Part shown: piece by piece, positions 46,642 to 57,085 of the stretch
Layout of the letters: every line of letters starts with the position of its first letter
How positions within the stretch are numbered: position 1 is the first letter of the stretch
DNA from: Dactylorhiza incarnata
Taxonomy: Eukaryota; Streptophyta; Magnoliopsida; Asparagales; Orchidaceae
DNA length: 64,000 nucleotides
Reading direction: 5' to 3'
NCBI GenBank assembly: GCA_033032865.1
Contig: JAWHQI010000049.1
Coordinates: 1,798,001-1,862,000, forward strand
Notes under the pieces: model-generated
Databases searched by the model: none
Told to the model about the DNA's origin: nothing
The model's input: only the letters and a program-made list of their open reading frames with translations
Made by a program: the position numbers and the translations under genes

Positions 46642-47795
46642 TGTGAAAATTTCCATAAATCTAGGAGTGAGCAGGAATCGTACAACTTAAAGTTACAGCC
46701 AACAACCTTGAGCACATGAAACAAAACAATCTTTATTGATAACAGCAGGAATCTTCATTACAGAGCGAGGTATACATGGCGAGACATGATTTCGCCAGTA
46801 CAGAAACCAAAAGAGAAAATACAATGCTGAAGAAAGATAACTGGCGGTCTGAACACAAAAGCCGCCTAACCGCGCGGCAAGGGTGTTCGCGCGACTAGAA
46901 CAGGAGACCGGGTGAAAAGTCTGCCGACAACTTGAACAACACCACTGAAGCTCCGCGACCTCCCGAACTCCACTAATTCTCCCGAACTCCAGCAACCCAC
47001 ACTGCAAGCCGCAAGACCGCCCAGACACTTTAGAAGAAGAGGTGACCGCTGCTGTCAGCACAATCCGCAGAAGCTGCACAAAGGAAGTTCAATTAGCAAA
47101 CTGGGCGGTCACAAAAAAAGAGACCGCAAGTTCTAGGCACGAGTTCAGCTTACACTTGGTGCGATGAAATTGCTGCTACAACGACACCTATTTATAGGTG
47201 TGGGACCAGATCCAGTCACCACCCTATGAGATAGAGTCACCGCTCTGATCGCGTGACCAAGATCGGTCTACCCGCGCGGTCAGCAGAATATCGCTCTGCG
47301 CTTAGTGAGCTCGCCGACTTCAATCCTGACCAGGAGATCGCCACTCCACCAAGAAGCCGCGCGATCATGACATCCCGCATGTTCATGACGCCCAGCACCA
47401 GTGTTCGCATACATCAGCAGATCGCCAAGGGACCAGCTTATGCGAAAACAAAGGGGAGACCGCGCGACTAAGAAAACCTTAGTCGGCGCGCACCATCAAG
47501 AACCCGGACAGTCACCAGACCGGACTGCCGGATACCAGAACAACAACCATGTGCGGTTAACAAATTAACCCGCGCAGTACTGAATAACAGCTCGCCATGC
47601 GGTCACACGAAACAGACCGTGCGGCCTCACCTCGGCAGCCTTGGACAGAGAGAACGGCGGACAGGCCGAATAAACAGGAGACTGCGGATAGACCGAATAG
47701 GTCAGACCGCTGAGGATACCGCAAGATCGCGGAGTTAGACCAGACCGCGCGACAACCTCCTAGACCACCAACTTCACACATCAACATTTTCAATA
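46642..47795 (-). repeat. C1 5' LTR (right copy)
   Basis: Same content as the left copy. It ends ATTTTCAATA instead of ATTTTCAACA, a C-to-T change in the terminal CA. Confidence 0.9.
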
Positions 47796-47800
47796 ATTGT

Positions 47801-48404
47801 CCCTCTCTTCATCATCTGCCATAGTCGTTCCCGCATAACGACCCAACCGAGTGAACTCCTGCAGATACTCGTCCACTGTCTTCTCATGCTGCACCAAATG
47901 CAAGAACTGCCGCTGCAGTGCTAACCTCGTTGAAGATGGAATCTAACGATTGAGGAAGGCATTCCTGAACTCCTCCATAGACGGAACGCCCCCAAGGAAA
48001 TGGCGTCCGTTGTGATTCACCCACCACAGCTTCGCATCGCCCTCTAACATGAAGCTCGTGAAGTGGGACTGCATCTCCGCTGGGGTCTCTGCTGCCTTCA
48101 AAAGTTCCTGGATCCTCGAAAGCCAATCTTCGGCATCCGTTGGAGTGCCAACTCCCTTGAATGTCGGAGGATGGAAACTCAAGAAGTACTTCATAAATCG
48201 ATCGCCCATCACATAAGCTCTCTCCGCTAATGGCTCTGCTTGCCTCACTCCAACCTCCGGTGTATCTGGTGTAGCCGCCAGAGTAATAGGAGTGGTAACT
48301 TGCACCACAAGCATTGTAACCCGTGGCATCGCCGCAGTTTGAGCCGCTACCATTGCTTCCGCCAGCATGCGACAGAAGTCAGCCGGGGACATTCCCATAT
48401 TCAT
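47801..48404 (-). pseudogene. G1 gag N-terminal portion
   Basis: The minus frame from MSPADFCRMLAEAMVAAQTA contains the Ty3 capsid pattern FLSFHPPTFKGVGTPTDAED, WLSRIQELLKAAETPAEMQS, HFTSFMLEGDAKLWWVNHNG and MEEFRNAFLNR. A stop near 47944 breaks it, then the frame leads to the C1 target at 47800. The gag-type WW motif fits chromovirus-like elements. Confidence 0.85.
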
Positions 48405-48605
48405 GAGGCCCGGAGCAGTAGCACTGCTTCCCGAAGGCTCCTCTTGCCTTCTCGATGTCCCCGCATCGTCACCAACATCCTAGCATAAGCAAGGAAAAAG
48501 AAGACTCATAAAATTCTACTCGCGAAACTCGAACACAGGGATACTCATGATCTTGCACAATACTCCTATGTGGACGACCTCTTTAAGCGATCTGAATACA
48601 CTCAA

Positions 48606-48621
48606 CCTTGCTCTGATACCA
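48606..48621 (-). other. G1 primer binding site (tRNA-iMet type)
   Basis: The minus strand reads TGGTATCAGAGCAAGG, 3 bp from the LTR end ...GGTGTTACA. Confidence 0.88.
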
Positions 48622-48624
48622 AAT

Positions 48625-49356
48625 TGTAACACCTCCCCTATATTAACTATATAATATAGGTCCGGCCGGGACCCCACAACATATAACCGCCACAGCTTCA
48701 GTATTAAAAGATGATATAACTATCCAACTCAAAACTCAGATAACACAGCGGAAACAAAACTAAGAAACACAGAGATTGTCCACAACTACATAGGAGTAAA
48801 ACCGTCCTTAAGGCCTTACAAAACCAGTATCCAAGTCATCAAATATTCAACACAACTAAGAAATCCCAATAAGGGGAAAACTAGCTTCCCTAAGCTACCT
48901 CGGCATGCAAGCTGGAAATAAAAAAAGACAAGTACAGAAAAGCAGGAAGGTTAAGTAAACCCTTCATGAAGCTTTAGACCTTTTTGGCCTACGAGCTGGG
49001 TCCGACCTGCGATCCTTCGCCTGCATCCAAATCATAAAGAGAGGTAAACGAGGGTCAGCTAAGGCTGACCACAAACGGTGTAACAACACCCCTCCTCTCG
49101 GCCGTCCTAGCGAACCTCGGGGATCTATATCACACTACAAGTCAGCACTTTGTATGCACATGTATATAAATAAAGCAACATAAACAATAGGCATGAGTGT
49201 CACAACCATCATCCACGTTTCAATGTTGAGTAAGTAATAAAAGTGGCCTACAAATGCAATATGAATACAACTCGGGTTTCACCCAAGGTACCCTAAAGCG
49301 TATGAATCTAACATGTCATCATACATCAACAACACAACCACAGGGTACTAGACATT
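48625..49356 (-). repeat. G1 5' LTR, left segment (before S2)
   Basis: Starts TGTAACACC on + (complement of the LTR end), contains taggtccggccgggacccc, and is interrupted by S2 in cacagggtactagacatt. No gene. With the segment at 56836-58173 the LTR would be about 2.07 kb. Confidence 0.82.
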
Positions 49357-50686
49357 TGTTGGGGAAATGACTTATCTTAACCCCTAAAAATGAGTAGAAA
49401 ATGAGTTCTCAGAGTGAAAATTGAGTTTAAGTAAATATGCGTCAAATAGTAATCGACGCAGCGTCGAAGTGTAGTCGACGTACCTCTGAAAATGAGTCGA
49501 AGTAACTCTAAACAAATTTCGACGTAACCATAATCGACGTGACTCTGATTTCTAGTCCACGCACCCAATAAAGTCGACGCACCTCTGTCGACGCTCCTTC
49601 CATATTTTCTTGTCAACATCTAGCCAGGCTGAAATTGACGCTTACGTCGAATAGTAATCGACGCACGTCGATTTCTGTGACAGATTCAAAAACACGCCAG
49701 ATCTTTTTCCTTCTTTCTGTAGATCTGAATTTTATGGAATTATATTATTCTTTTCTAGCCGTTCTGAATCAGTCTTTCCTTCTAAATGATGCTTGGCTAA
49801 TTTGATTAAGATTATTATGGACATTATTTGAAAATAGAATGATCTCTTTCCTTCTACAGATATAATGATTATGGAAACTTTTCTCTCTTACTATTTCTCT
49901 GACTGCTAATTGATTATTCTTCTATAGCAATATTTTTGAATAAACAGAGCTATAAATACACAAGGAGGCCGACAAAGAATAATAATCAAGTGATCCACTC
50001 CATCCATTTACAAAAATAAGAAAGAGGAAAAGCTCCCAAGTGAAAAGTGAGAAAGCTGAGAAAAGTGAAAGAGTACTGCAGCAAAGAAAAAGCCTTCTTC
50101 TTCTCCTCCTTCTGAAGCCATACAGCTGAAAGCTCTCACTGAAAGAGAAAAGGGCTTTCAATCTCATTCTCACTATAGAAGAGAGATTTCATTCACTATA
50201 CTTGTGCTTCTAATCTTCTTGCTAGGAAGAAGATTCTTTCTTGCTTCAATTGTTTTTCTTCTACTTCTTCTTTTTATTCTTATTTCATTTTTCAAATTGT
50301 GTAAAAGAGTTTTTAGAATCTCTCTTCAAAAAATTTAGTTGTAGTTGTTCTAAGAGTCTCCTTATCAAAAGACTCAGGTTGGTTCTAAGAGTCTCCTTAA
50401 CAAAAGACTCGGTGCAAGATAGTGAATTCCTACCAAGGGGGTAGAAGAGTGGATTACCCAAAGTTTGGGGAACCACTATATTTCTTTGTGTTGTGCTGTG
50501 ATTTTCTTTTTGCCATTTCTTTCTTTATTTGCTTAATTCTTGTTGGTGTGTGGGAAGCTTAAATCTGTGAATATTACACATATATATATATATATTTATT
50601 AACTTTGCACAAAATTTTTTTAAATCTCTATTCACCCCCCCCCCCCCCCTCTAGAGAATTCTAGTGTGGATAACTGTGCACTTTCA
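49357..50686 (+). repeat. S2 5' LTR
   Basis: U3 (about 49440-49670) carries CGTCGA/TCGACG words. There is a TATA-like tataaataca at about 49951, a (TA)n at 50580 and a poly-C run at 50634-50649 before the end. Confidence 0.92.
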
Positions 50687-50688
50687 AT

Positions 50689-50704
50689 TGGTATCAAAGC
50701 GAGG
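50689..50704 (+). other. S2 primer binding site (tRNA-iMet type)
   Basis: TGGTATCAAAGCGAGG, 2 bp after the LTR. One change from TGGTATCAGAGC. Confidence 0.88.
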
Positions 50705-50778
50705 TTGATCAAAAAGGGGTAACTCCTTGATCAAAAAGATCCTACCTCATATATATATATAAATTTCTAAAAACTTTT

Positions 50779-53103
50779 CTGGCACAAATAAAAGATTATG
50801 CTTCCACCAGACCACCAATGTGCAATCTTGAAAAGTTTGCACTTTGGAAAACAAGAATTAGGATCTATATGAATTCTATTGATGAAGAATTGTTTAATGT
50901 TATTTTGACAGGTCCTCCCAAGCCTTATGGAAAGGACTTAAGTGGTAAAGTGACTCAAACACTTGTCCCAAGGGCTGAGTGGACAAATGATGAGAAGAAG
51001 GCATGAGCATGTGATGCAAAAGCTGTGAACATTCTTGTCTCAACCCTCTCAGATGAAATCTTTCAACAGGTTGTTGAGTGTGAATCAGCCAAAGAAATCT
51101 GGGAGGCTCTTACAAAGATAGTAGAAGGAAGTGCAGATGAAAGGAAAGATAGAAAGGCTCTATTGATCTCCCAATATGAGAACTTTCAAAAGAAACATGA
51201 AGAAAGCATATCTGAGATGTATGACAGATTCAGTCTGATCATCAATCAATTAAGGAGCTTGGATAGAGAGATCTCTCTCACAGAGATCAATGACAAATTA
51301 ATAATGAGTCTCCCAAGTTCATGGGACTCAAGAATATGGGCAATAAGAGATACAAGAGGACAAAAGGAAATCTCAACAGATGCCCTCTTAGGAAAACTCA
51401 AATCCTATGAGCAACTACTGAAAACCAGAGAGGAGAAGGAAAGAAGGGAAAACACTCCAACCTCTTCAAAAGATAGAAACATTGCATTAAAAGCAACAGA
51501 AGAAGAAACCCCTGTTACTGAAGAAGAATTATTCAGTCTCCTGGCCAGAAGATTCAAGAAATGGGTCAGGACAGATGGGTCTAGAAGAAGAGAGTCAAAA
51601 CCAAGATATGATAAGACTCCTACTAAAGAAATTGTTTGTTATTCCTGCAGTAAAACTGGACATATTGCCCCAGAATGTCCAGAAAATGCTGAGAAAAAGA
51701 ACGATCTGAAAAAGAAAGATCTCAAGAAAAAGGGGAAGAAGAAAGAAAGAGGCTTCATTGCAGAAGCCTGGAGTGAAACAGATTCTGAAGACAACACCAC
51801 ATCTAAAAGTGACAATGAAGAGTCTAAGCAAGAAGACCTATGCTTAATGGCTCTTGGAAGCTCAGAAAAAGAATGTGTTTCTGAATCAAGGAGTGAAACA
51901 GGATCAGAAGGAAGCATCTCTTCTGAAGATGAAAAAGAAAATTCAACAACAAAAGCAAATAGCCTTATTCTCATAGAGGAATCTGAGGATAAGAATGAGG
52001 TAAGCATTTTTGATGAAATAGATTTTCTATGTGATGATTTCAAAAATGATTTCAAAGGATTCTGTTTAGATCAACTAAAAGCTAAACAAGAAATTAAGGA
52101 TCTAGAAGAACAAATTAATATGAGAAATATAGAGGATACATGTTCAAAAAATTATGAACTAAGGTGTAAAATCTATAAAACAAAAAAGGAAATAGAAAGT
52201 GCTAAAATAGAAAATCAACTCCTTAATAATAAGGTATCCCAGACAAAAGCTTTTGAAGAATCTATAAAAGACAGAAGCCAAACACTTAAAGAAATCACTA
52301 AAAAACAAACAATAAGACATAAGAATCTGGGGCTAGGGGCTGATCCTTCAACCAGTTCAATATCATCTACCAAACCTGCTTGGATGAGCCCTATTAAATT
52401 TACTAAACCCATCAAATCAACAAACTTAGAAGAAGCTCAAAATAAAGAAGACTTCACCTTCAAGGAGATAAACCATTTTGATGAATCATCATCATACCAT
52501 TCAGAAGAAGATGATCAAACTCATTCTGAGAAGGCAACTAGGCCAAAAGAAACAATTCATAAAGAAATAAATCTCCAACCAGAAAAAGGGAAAAATAAAA
52601 TCTGTGAAGACACAATTGCGTCGACTTCATATCGACGTATGAATGATAGTACGTCGAATTCTACTCGACACAATATCTCAGATGCTTCGACCTCAAATCG
52701 ACGCATGAATAAAATAACGTCGACTTACAATCGACGCAACTACTTCCATGTATCGATTCCAGATCAACGCAATCTAGAGAAAGCGCCGAATATATATCGA
52801 TGCAACTCTCAACATACGTCGAATAGATATCGACGCATAAAACCTCAGAGCAACTTAAATACAGGACATATCTATCCTTCAAAAATTTTCTATCTTAACC
52901 CCCATTCAGGACCCATTCATCCTGATCAAAATTTCTATCCTAATCAAAACTTTTATCCTAATCAACAACTCTATCCTAATCAACACCCATATCCCTCTCT
53001 AAACTCAAACTCCCATAGTCAAAAGACAATCAGGTGTTATATCTGTAATAAAACTGGCCACATTGCCAAACAATGTTGGCACAATCAATCCAATTGTCTA
53101 TAA
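50779..53103 (+). pseudogene. S2 gag: UBN2-type capsid with two CCHC knuckles
   Basis: The S1 start codon position reads CTG here (50779), so the first Met is internal (50818). A TGA at 51004-51006 interrupts the capsid region. The rest is open for 692 codons: VECESAKEIWEALTKIVEGS, LTEINDKLIMSLPSSWDSRI, knuckle CYSCSKTGHIAPEC (about 51640), acidic Ser-rich and coiled-coil parts, and a STSYRR-type repeat region (52615-52830) encoded by six GCGTCGA-N7-TCGACGC-like modules. Then a Tyr/Pro/Asn/Gln repeat (NFYPNQNFYPNQ) and terminal knuckle CYICNKTGHIAKQC. It stops right after, with no protease. Confidence 0.87.
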
Positions 53104-53495
53104 AATTAGTCCAAGGCTGACTTAGAAAACCTTAGGATTAGGAAGAAATAATCTCTCAAGAAAAACTTAGAATTTTCAAGACAGAATAAAAGTCACGTCG
53201 ATTTCTTAATCGACGCATCGTCGATAGGAAACCTTAACATCTCAGTTCAGACTGTACCGATGCATACATCGACTTCCACTCGACGCAACGTCAACTTCAT
53301 GAAAAAGTGCGGCAATACTAAAATATTTTCTGTCACATCTACTGTAGTACCAAATAAACCTCGAGTTGTGTCTCATTTTGAGGTTTCACCTGACTTAAAT
53401 AAACTCTTCAGTTAGAAATCTGCACGCTCTCTGCATCTCTCATCCTTATCACTTCTCAGTCCAGCCATCTCTTCCTCTCTCCCTCACTGACCAAA
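53104..53495 (+). other. S2 spacer between gag and accessory gene
   Basis: About 390 bp, no frame. CGTCGA/TCGACG words at 53194-53290 and a TATA-like cttaaataaac near 53394, about 100 bp before the accessory ATG at 53496, match S1. Confidence 0.5.
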
Positions 53496-55310
53496 ATGGC
53501 TCCCAAGATCAACTCTAGTTTCGATATTGATCTTGACTCCTTCCAAGCAGCCGCCAAAAATTACAAGAGCATCATAGCTCTTTTCACTGAAGTCGGTCTA
53601 AACAAACTCATTTCAATAAGATGCAGACTCCTGGAAATAGAACTCACTGAGTTGATGAATCATGTTCATATATCTAAACAAGGAGAGATTACAGGAATAA
53701 TCCATGAAACACCTATCTCAATCTCTGTAGAACATCTTAGGGACACCTTCGATCTTCCATCAGGTACCCACCAACACTATCCTTGTTCAAATCAAAAAGG
53801 GAAGCAAATTATTTTCTAAGAGTAGCTAAATGAATCTCCAACATCATTCCATCATCAGGTAGTGAACCTTGTGGAACTCACCCCTGAGGAAATCAAAAAC
53901 TTATTAATCACCATGAAATTCTCCAGAGATAGACCAATCAACTTGAAGAAAATAGACTTCTCTGATGAATATAGGCTCTTGGCAAACATAGTAGTTAAAA
54001 TACTACTATGCAAAATCTCTGCCCATGATGCAGTGCCCAAGCAGCAACTGAACATTATGGGGGCCCTTGTGCTGAAAAAGAAGATAGACTGGGACAGCTG
54101 CTTACTGAAGATGATAGGCTACAAATATTATCATAAAGAGAATGCCTACATGAGGATCATGAGTCAGGTACTCCTTCACTCCTTCCATGACATATGTAGG
54201 TCAAAAGGAATTCCCATTCCTCCTGGAAAAAGGATGTCCATAGCCCTCTTTTCAAAATGGACCAGGCAAATCCCCAAGCCTGGTTCCATTCCTGAAAGGA
54301 CTCCCTCTCCTCCTAATTCTCCTGTGCATCCATCTTCACCTCCACATACAGACATCTCTTCCCTACCAACATCATCCACACCAATAGTTTCCACTACCCT
54401 CACACCTCCTACCTTAACTACATCTTCACATACACCAATTCAATCACCACCTCTTCCTCCTCCTACTATCACATCTTCTCTACCTACATCATCTCACATA
54501 CCTCATATATCAACAATCACTTCTCCTCCTTCATCCCCTCCACCATTATCTCCTTCACCAACACACCCTGAACCATCTCCATCCACTGAAACTCTCATCA
54601 CTCAGTGTATCCATTCAGCATCCCAAAGATTTCAAGAAATGCTGGATGGACACTGTCTTCAAATTCACTCCACTATCAGGCACATGCAAACCCAGTTGGA
54701 TGGGGTAAATGCCTCTGTGCAAGTACTCAAAACCTCTGTGTCCTCATCTAAGGTTACTAAATCATTCTTAACCTCCTTGGCTAAGAAGGTCAAGAAGGGG
54801 GAGAAGTTAGATAAAGAGAAACTCTCCAGTCACAAATCTCACTCACACAAATCCTCTCCAAGATCAAAATCTGATAGTCTTGCTCTGCTTAAGACCATTG
54901 GGAATGAAATAGTACCTGAGCTACATACTATAGAATAGATAACAGATGTACTCTCTATAGAAAGATAAGATGAACAACAAGTAGTTCTCTTTCAAGGTGA
55001 GGCAAGTAGAGTAGAGAAAGAAATTGAAAAGGAAGCTAAGGCTGAAGGAGTGGCTGAAAGTGAGAAAGAAAAAGAAGTTGAAGCTCAGGGGGAGCAAGAT
55101 GTTGTCATAGCTGAAGCTGGAGCTGGGAAAGAAGCTGAAGAAGTAGAAAAAGAAAGTGTAAAGCTAGTTCCATCTCAGGGGGAGCAGACTGCTTTGACTT
55201 AGGGGGAGCTGAATGAACATCTTTCTACTAAGAAGGAACAACTCACTTCTATAAAAAGACCTGAACTCCCTTTAGTATTCTCTAGGAAGAGAAAAACTCC
55301 TCCTGAATGA
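53496..55310 (+). pseudogene. S2 accessory protein (putative plant transposon protein-like, spliced)
   Basis: Exon 1 is 53496-53763 (APKINSSFDIDLDSFQAAAK ... HLRDTFDLPSG), intron 53764-53858 (gtaccc...atcatcag). Exon 2 has a one-base insertion near 53871 relative to S1, then VELTPEEIKNLLITMKFSRD, LLCKISAHDAVPKQQLNIMG, CRSKGIPIPPGKRMSIALFS, a Pro/Ser/Thr-rich linker of about 90 residues and HSASQRFQEMLDGHCLQIHS. The TAG near 54936 and two further stops break the acidic tail, which ends FSRKRKTPP. The tail encodes QGE from caggggga words that copy the PPT. Role unknown; position matches the env-like ORF slot of Sireviruses. Confidence 0.68.
55086..55210 (+). repeat. PPT-like cagggggagc words inside the S2 accessory frame
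   Basis: cagggggagc at 55086-55095 and 55176-55185, and tagggggagc at 55200-55209, all in the QGE-coding phase, about 300-420 bp before the true PPT. S1 has equivalents at about 32047, 32070, 32158 and 32213 on the minus strand. Sireviruses are known for multiple PPT-like motifs upstream of the 3' LTR. Confidence 0.75.
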
Positions 55311-55496
55311 TATGTTGAACAATTTTGATATACTCTATTTTTAATGCTTAAGTACTGATTGATCTGTACAAAAAGCCTGTTATATAATTTCTTTTTTCAT
55401 TATCTTCTGATTATCTAATATATCTCTTTTCTATAAATATGCTTTGATGTGTTGATTAAAAGCTGATAAAACTTCTCTCTGAATAGGGTTAAGACA

Positions 55497-55509
55497 AATA
55501 GGGGGAGAT
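55497..55509 (+). other. S2 polypurine tract
   Basis: aatagggggagat immediately before the LTR start TGTTGGGG at 55510. Confidence 0.9.
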
Positions 55510-56830
55510 TGTTGGGGAAATGATTTATCTTAACCCGTAAATTGAGTAGAAAATGAGTTCTCAGAGTGAAAAATGAGTTTAAGTAAATATGCGTCGAATA
55601 GTAATCGACGCAGCATCGAAGTGTAGTCGACGTACCTCTGAAAATGAGTCGAAGTAACTCTAAACAGATTTTGACGTAACCATAATCGACGTAACTCTGA
55701 TTTCTAGTCGACGCACCCAGTAAAGTCGACGCACCTCTGTCGACGCTCCTTCCATATTTTCTTCTCGACGTCTAGCCAGGCTGAAATCGATGCTTACGTC
55801 GAATAGTAATCGACGCACGTCGATTTCTGTGACAGATTCAAAAACACGCCAGATCTCTTTCCTTCTTTCTGTAGATCTGAATTTTATGGAATTATATTAT
55901 TCTTTTCTAGCCGTTCTGAATCAGTCTTTCCTTCTAAATGATTCTTGGCTAATTTGATTAAGATTATTATGGAAATTATTTGAAAATAGAATGATCTCTT
56001 TCCTTCTACAGATATAATGATTATGGAAACTTTTCTCTCTTACTATTTCTCTGACTGCTAATTGATTATTCTCCTATAGCAATATTTTTGAATAAACAAA
56101 ACTATAAATACACAAGGAGGTCGGCAAAGAATAATAATCAAGTGATCCACTCCATCCATTTAAAAAAAAGAAAGTGGAAAAGCTCCCAAGTGAAAAGTGA
56201 GAGAGCTGAGAAAAGTGAAAGAGTGTTGCAGCAAAGAAAAAGCCTTCTTCTTCTCCTCCTTCTAAAGCCATACAGCTGAAAGCTCTCACTGAAAGATAAA
56301 ACGGCTTTCAATCTCCTTCTCACTATAGAAGAGAGATTTCATTCACTATACTTGTGCTTCTAATCTTCTTGGTTGGAAGAAGATTCTTTCTTGCTTCAAT
56401 TGTTTTTCTTCTACTTCTTCTTTTTATTCTTATTTCATTTTCAAATTGTGTAAAAGAGTTTTTAGAATCTCTCTTCAAAAAATTCAGTTGTAGTGGTTCT
56501 GAGAGTCTCCTTATTAAAAGACTCAGGTTGGTTCTAAGAGTCTCCTTAACAAAAGACTCAGTGCAAGATAGTGAATTCCTACCAAGGGGGTAGAAGAGTG
56601 GATTACCCAAAGTTTGGGGAACCACTATATTTCTTTGTGTTGTGCTGTGATTTTCTTTTTGCCATTTCTTTCTTTATTTGCTTAATTCTTGTTGGTGTGT
56701 GGGAAGCTTAAATCTGTGAATATTACACATATATATATTTATTAACTTTGCACAAAAATTTTTTAAATCTCTATTCACCCCCCCCCCCCCCCCTCTAGAG
56801 AATTCTAGTATGGATAACTGTGCACTTTCA
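55510..56830 (+). repeat. S2 3' LTR
   Basis: Paired with 49357-50686, scattered differences. The 21-bp module gcgtcga-atagtaa-tcgacgc lies near 55591. Poly-C run near 56777-56793. Confidence 0.92.
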
Positions 56831-56835
56831 ACATT

Positions 56836-57085
56836 TCCCCATAAGGGCATCGTAGCCCAAGGCCAAGAGCTCACGCTGTGACCCACCGCTCCTGGCCCAC
56901 AATGCCATTGGGCTTGTCTGACAGCTCACTTGCTCTTGCCGCCAACATTATGCACAGCACAACTACAGGGTACTCAACACTTCCCCCAAAGGGCATCGTA
57001 GCCCAAGGCCAAGAGCTCACGCTGTGACCCATCGCGCCTGGCCCACCATGCCATCGGGCTTGTCTGACAGCTCACATGCTCTTGC
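56836..57085. repeat. Tandem duplication of about 140 bp in the G1 LTR
   Basis: cagggtact..aca.ttcccc..aagggcatcgtagcccaaggccaagagctcacgctgtg (about 56836) is repeated from about 56966, including gcccac.atgccat.gggcttg and ctgacagctcac. S2 inserted at the start of the first copy. Confidence 0.85.

Larger units (their letters stand above)
41326..47795 (-). mobile_element. C1: Ty1/copia element with degraded gag-pol
   Basis: LTRs at 41326-42480 and 46642-47795 (1155 and 1154 bp), flanked by ATTGT at 41321-41325 and 47796-47800. The PBS is iMet type and the PPT is aaggggag. Gag, protease, integrase, RT and RNase H are all recognisable in copia order, but stops and frameshifts interrupt them. 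It lies in G1 gag. One LTR end has CA changed to TA. Its LTRs are rich in GAGACCGC/GCGATC words, as in T1, although the two belong to different superfamilies. Confidence 0.92.
49357..56830 (+). mobile_element. S2: pol-less Sirevirus-like copia element, sister of S1
   Basis: LTRs at 49357-50686 and 55510-56830 (TGTTGGGG to CTTTCA), flanked by ACATT at 49352-49356 and 56831-56835. It has the same gene plan as S1 on the opposite strand: PBS, gag with two knuckles, accessory gene, PPT, no pol. gag lacks its ATG (CTG) and has one stop; the accessory gene has a frameshift and several stops. It lies in the G1 LTR. S1 and S2 differ enough to be separate subfamily members rather than a recent duplication. 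Confidence 0.93.
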
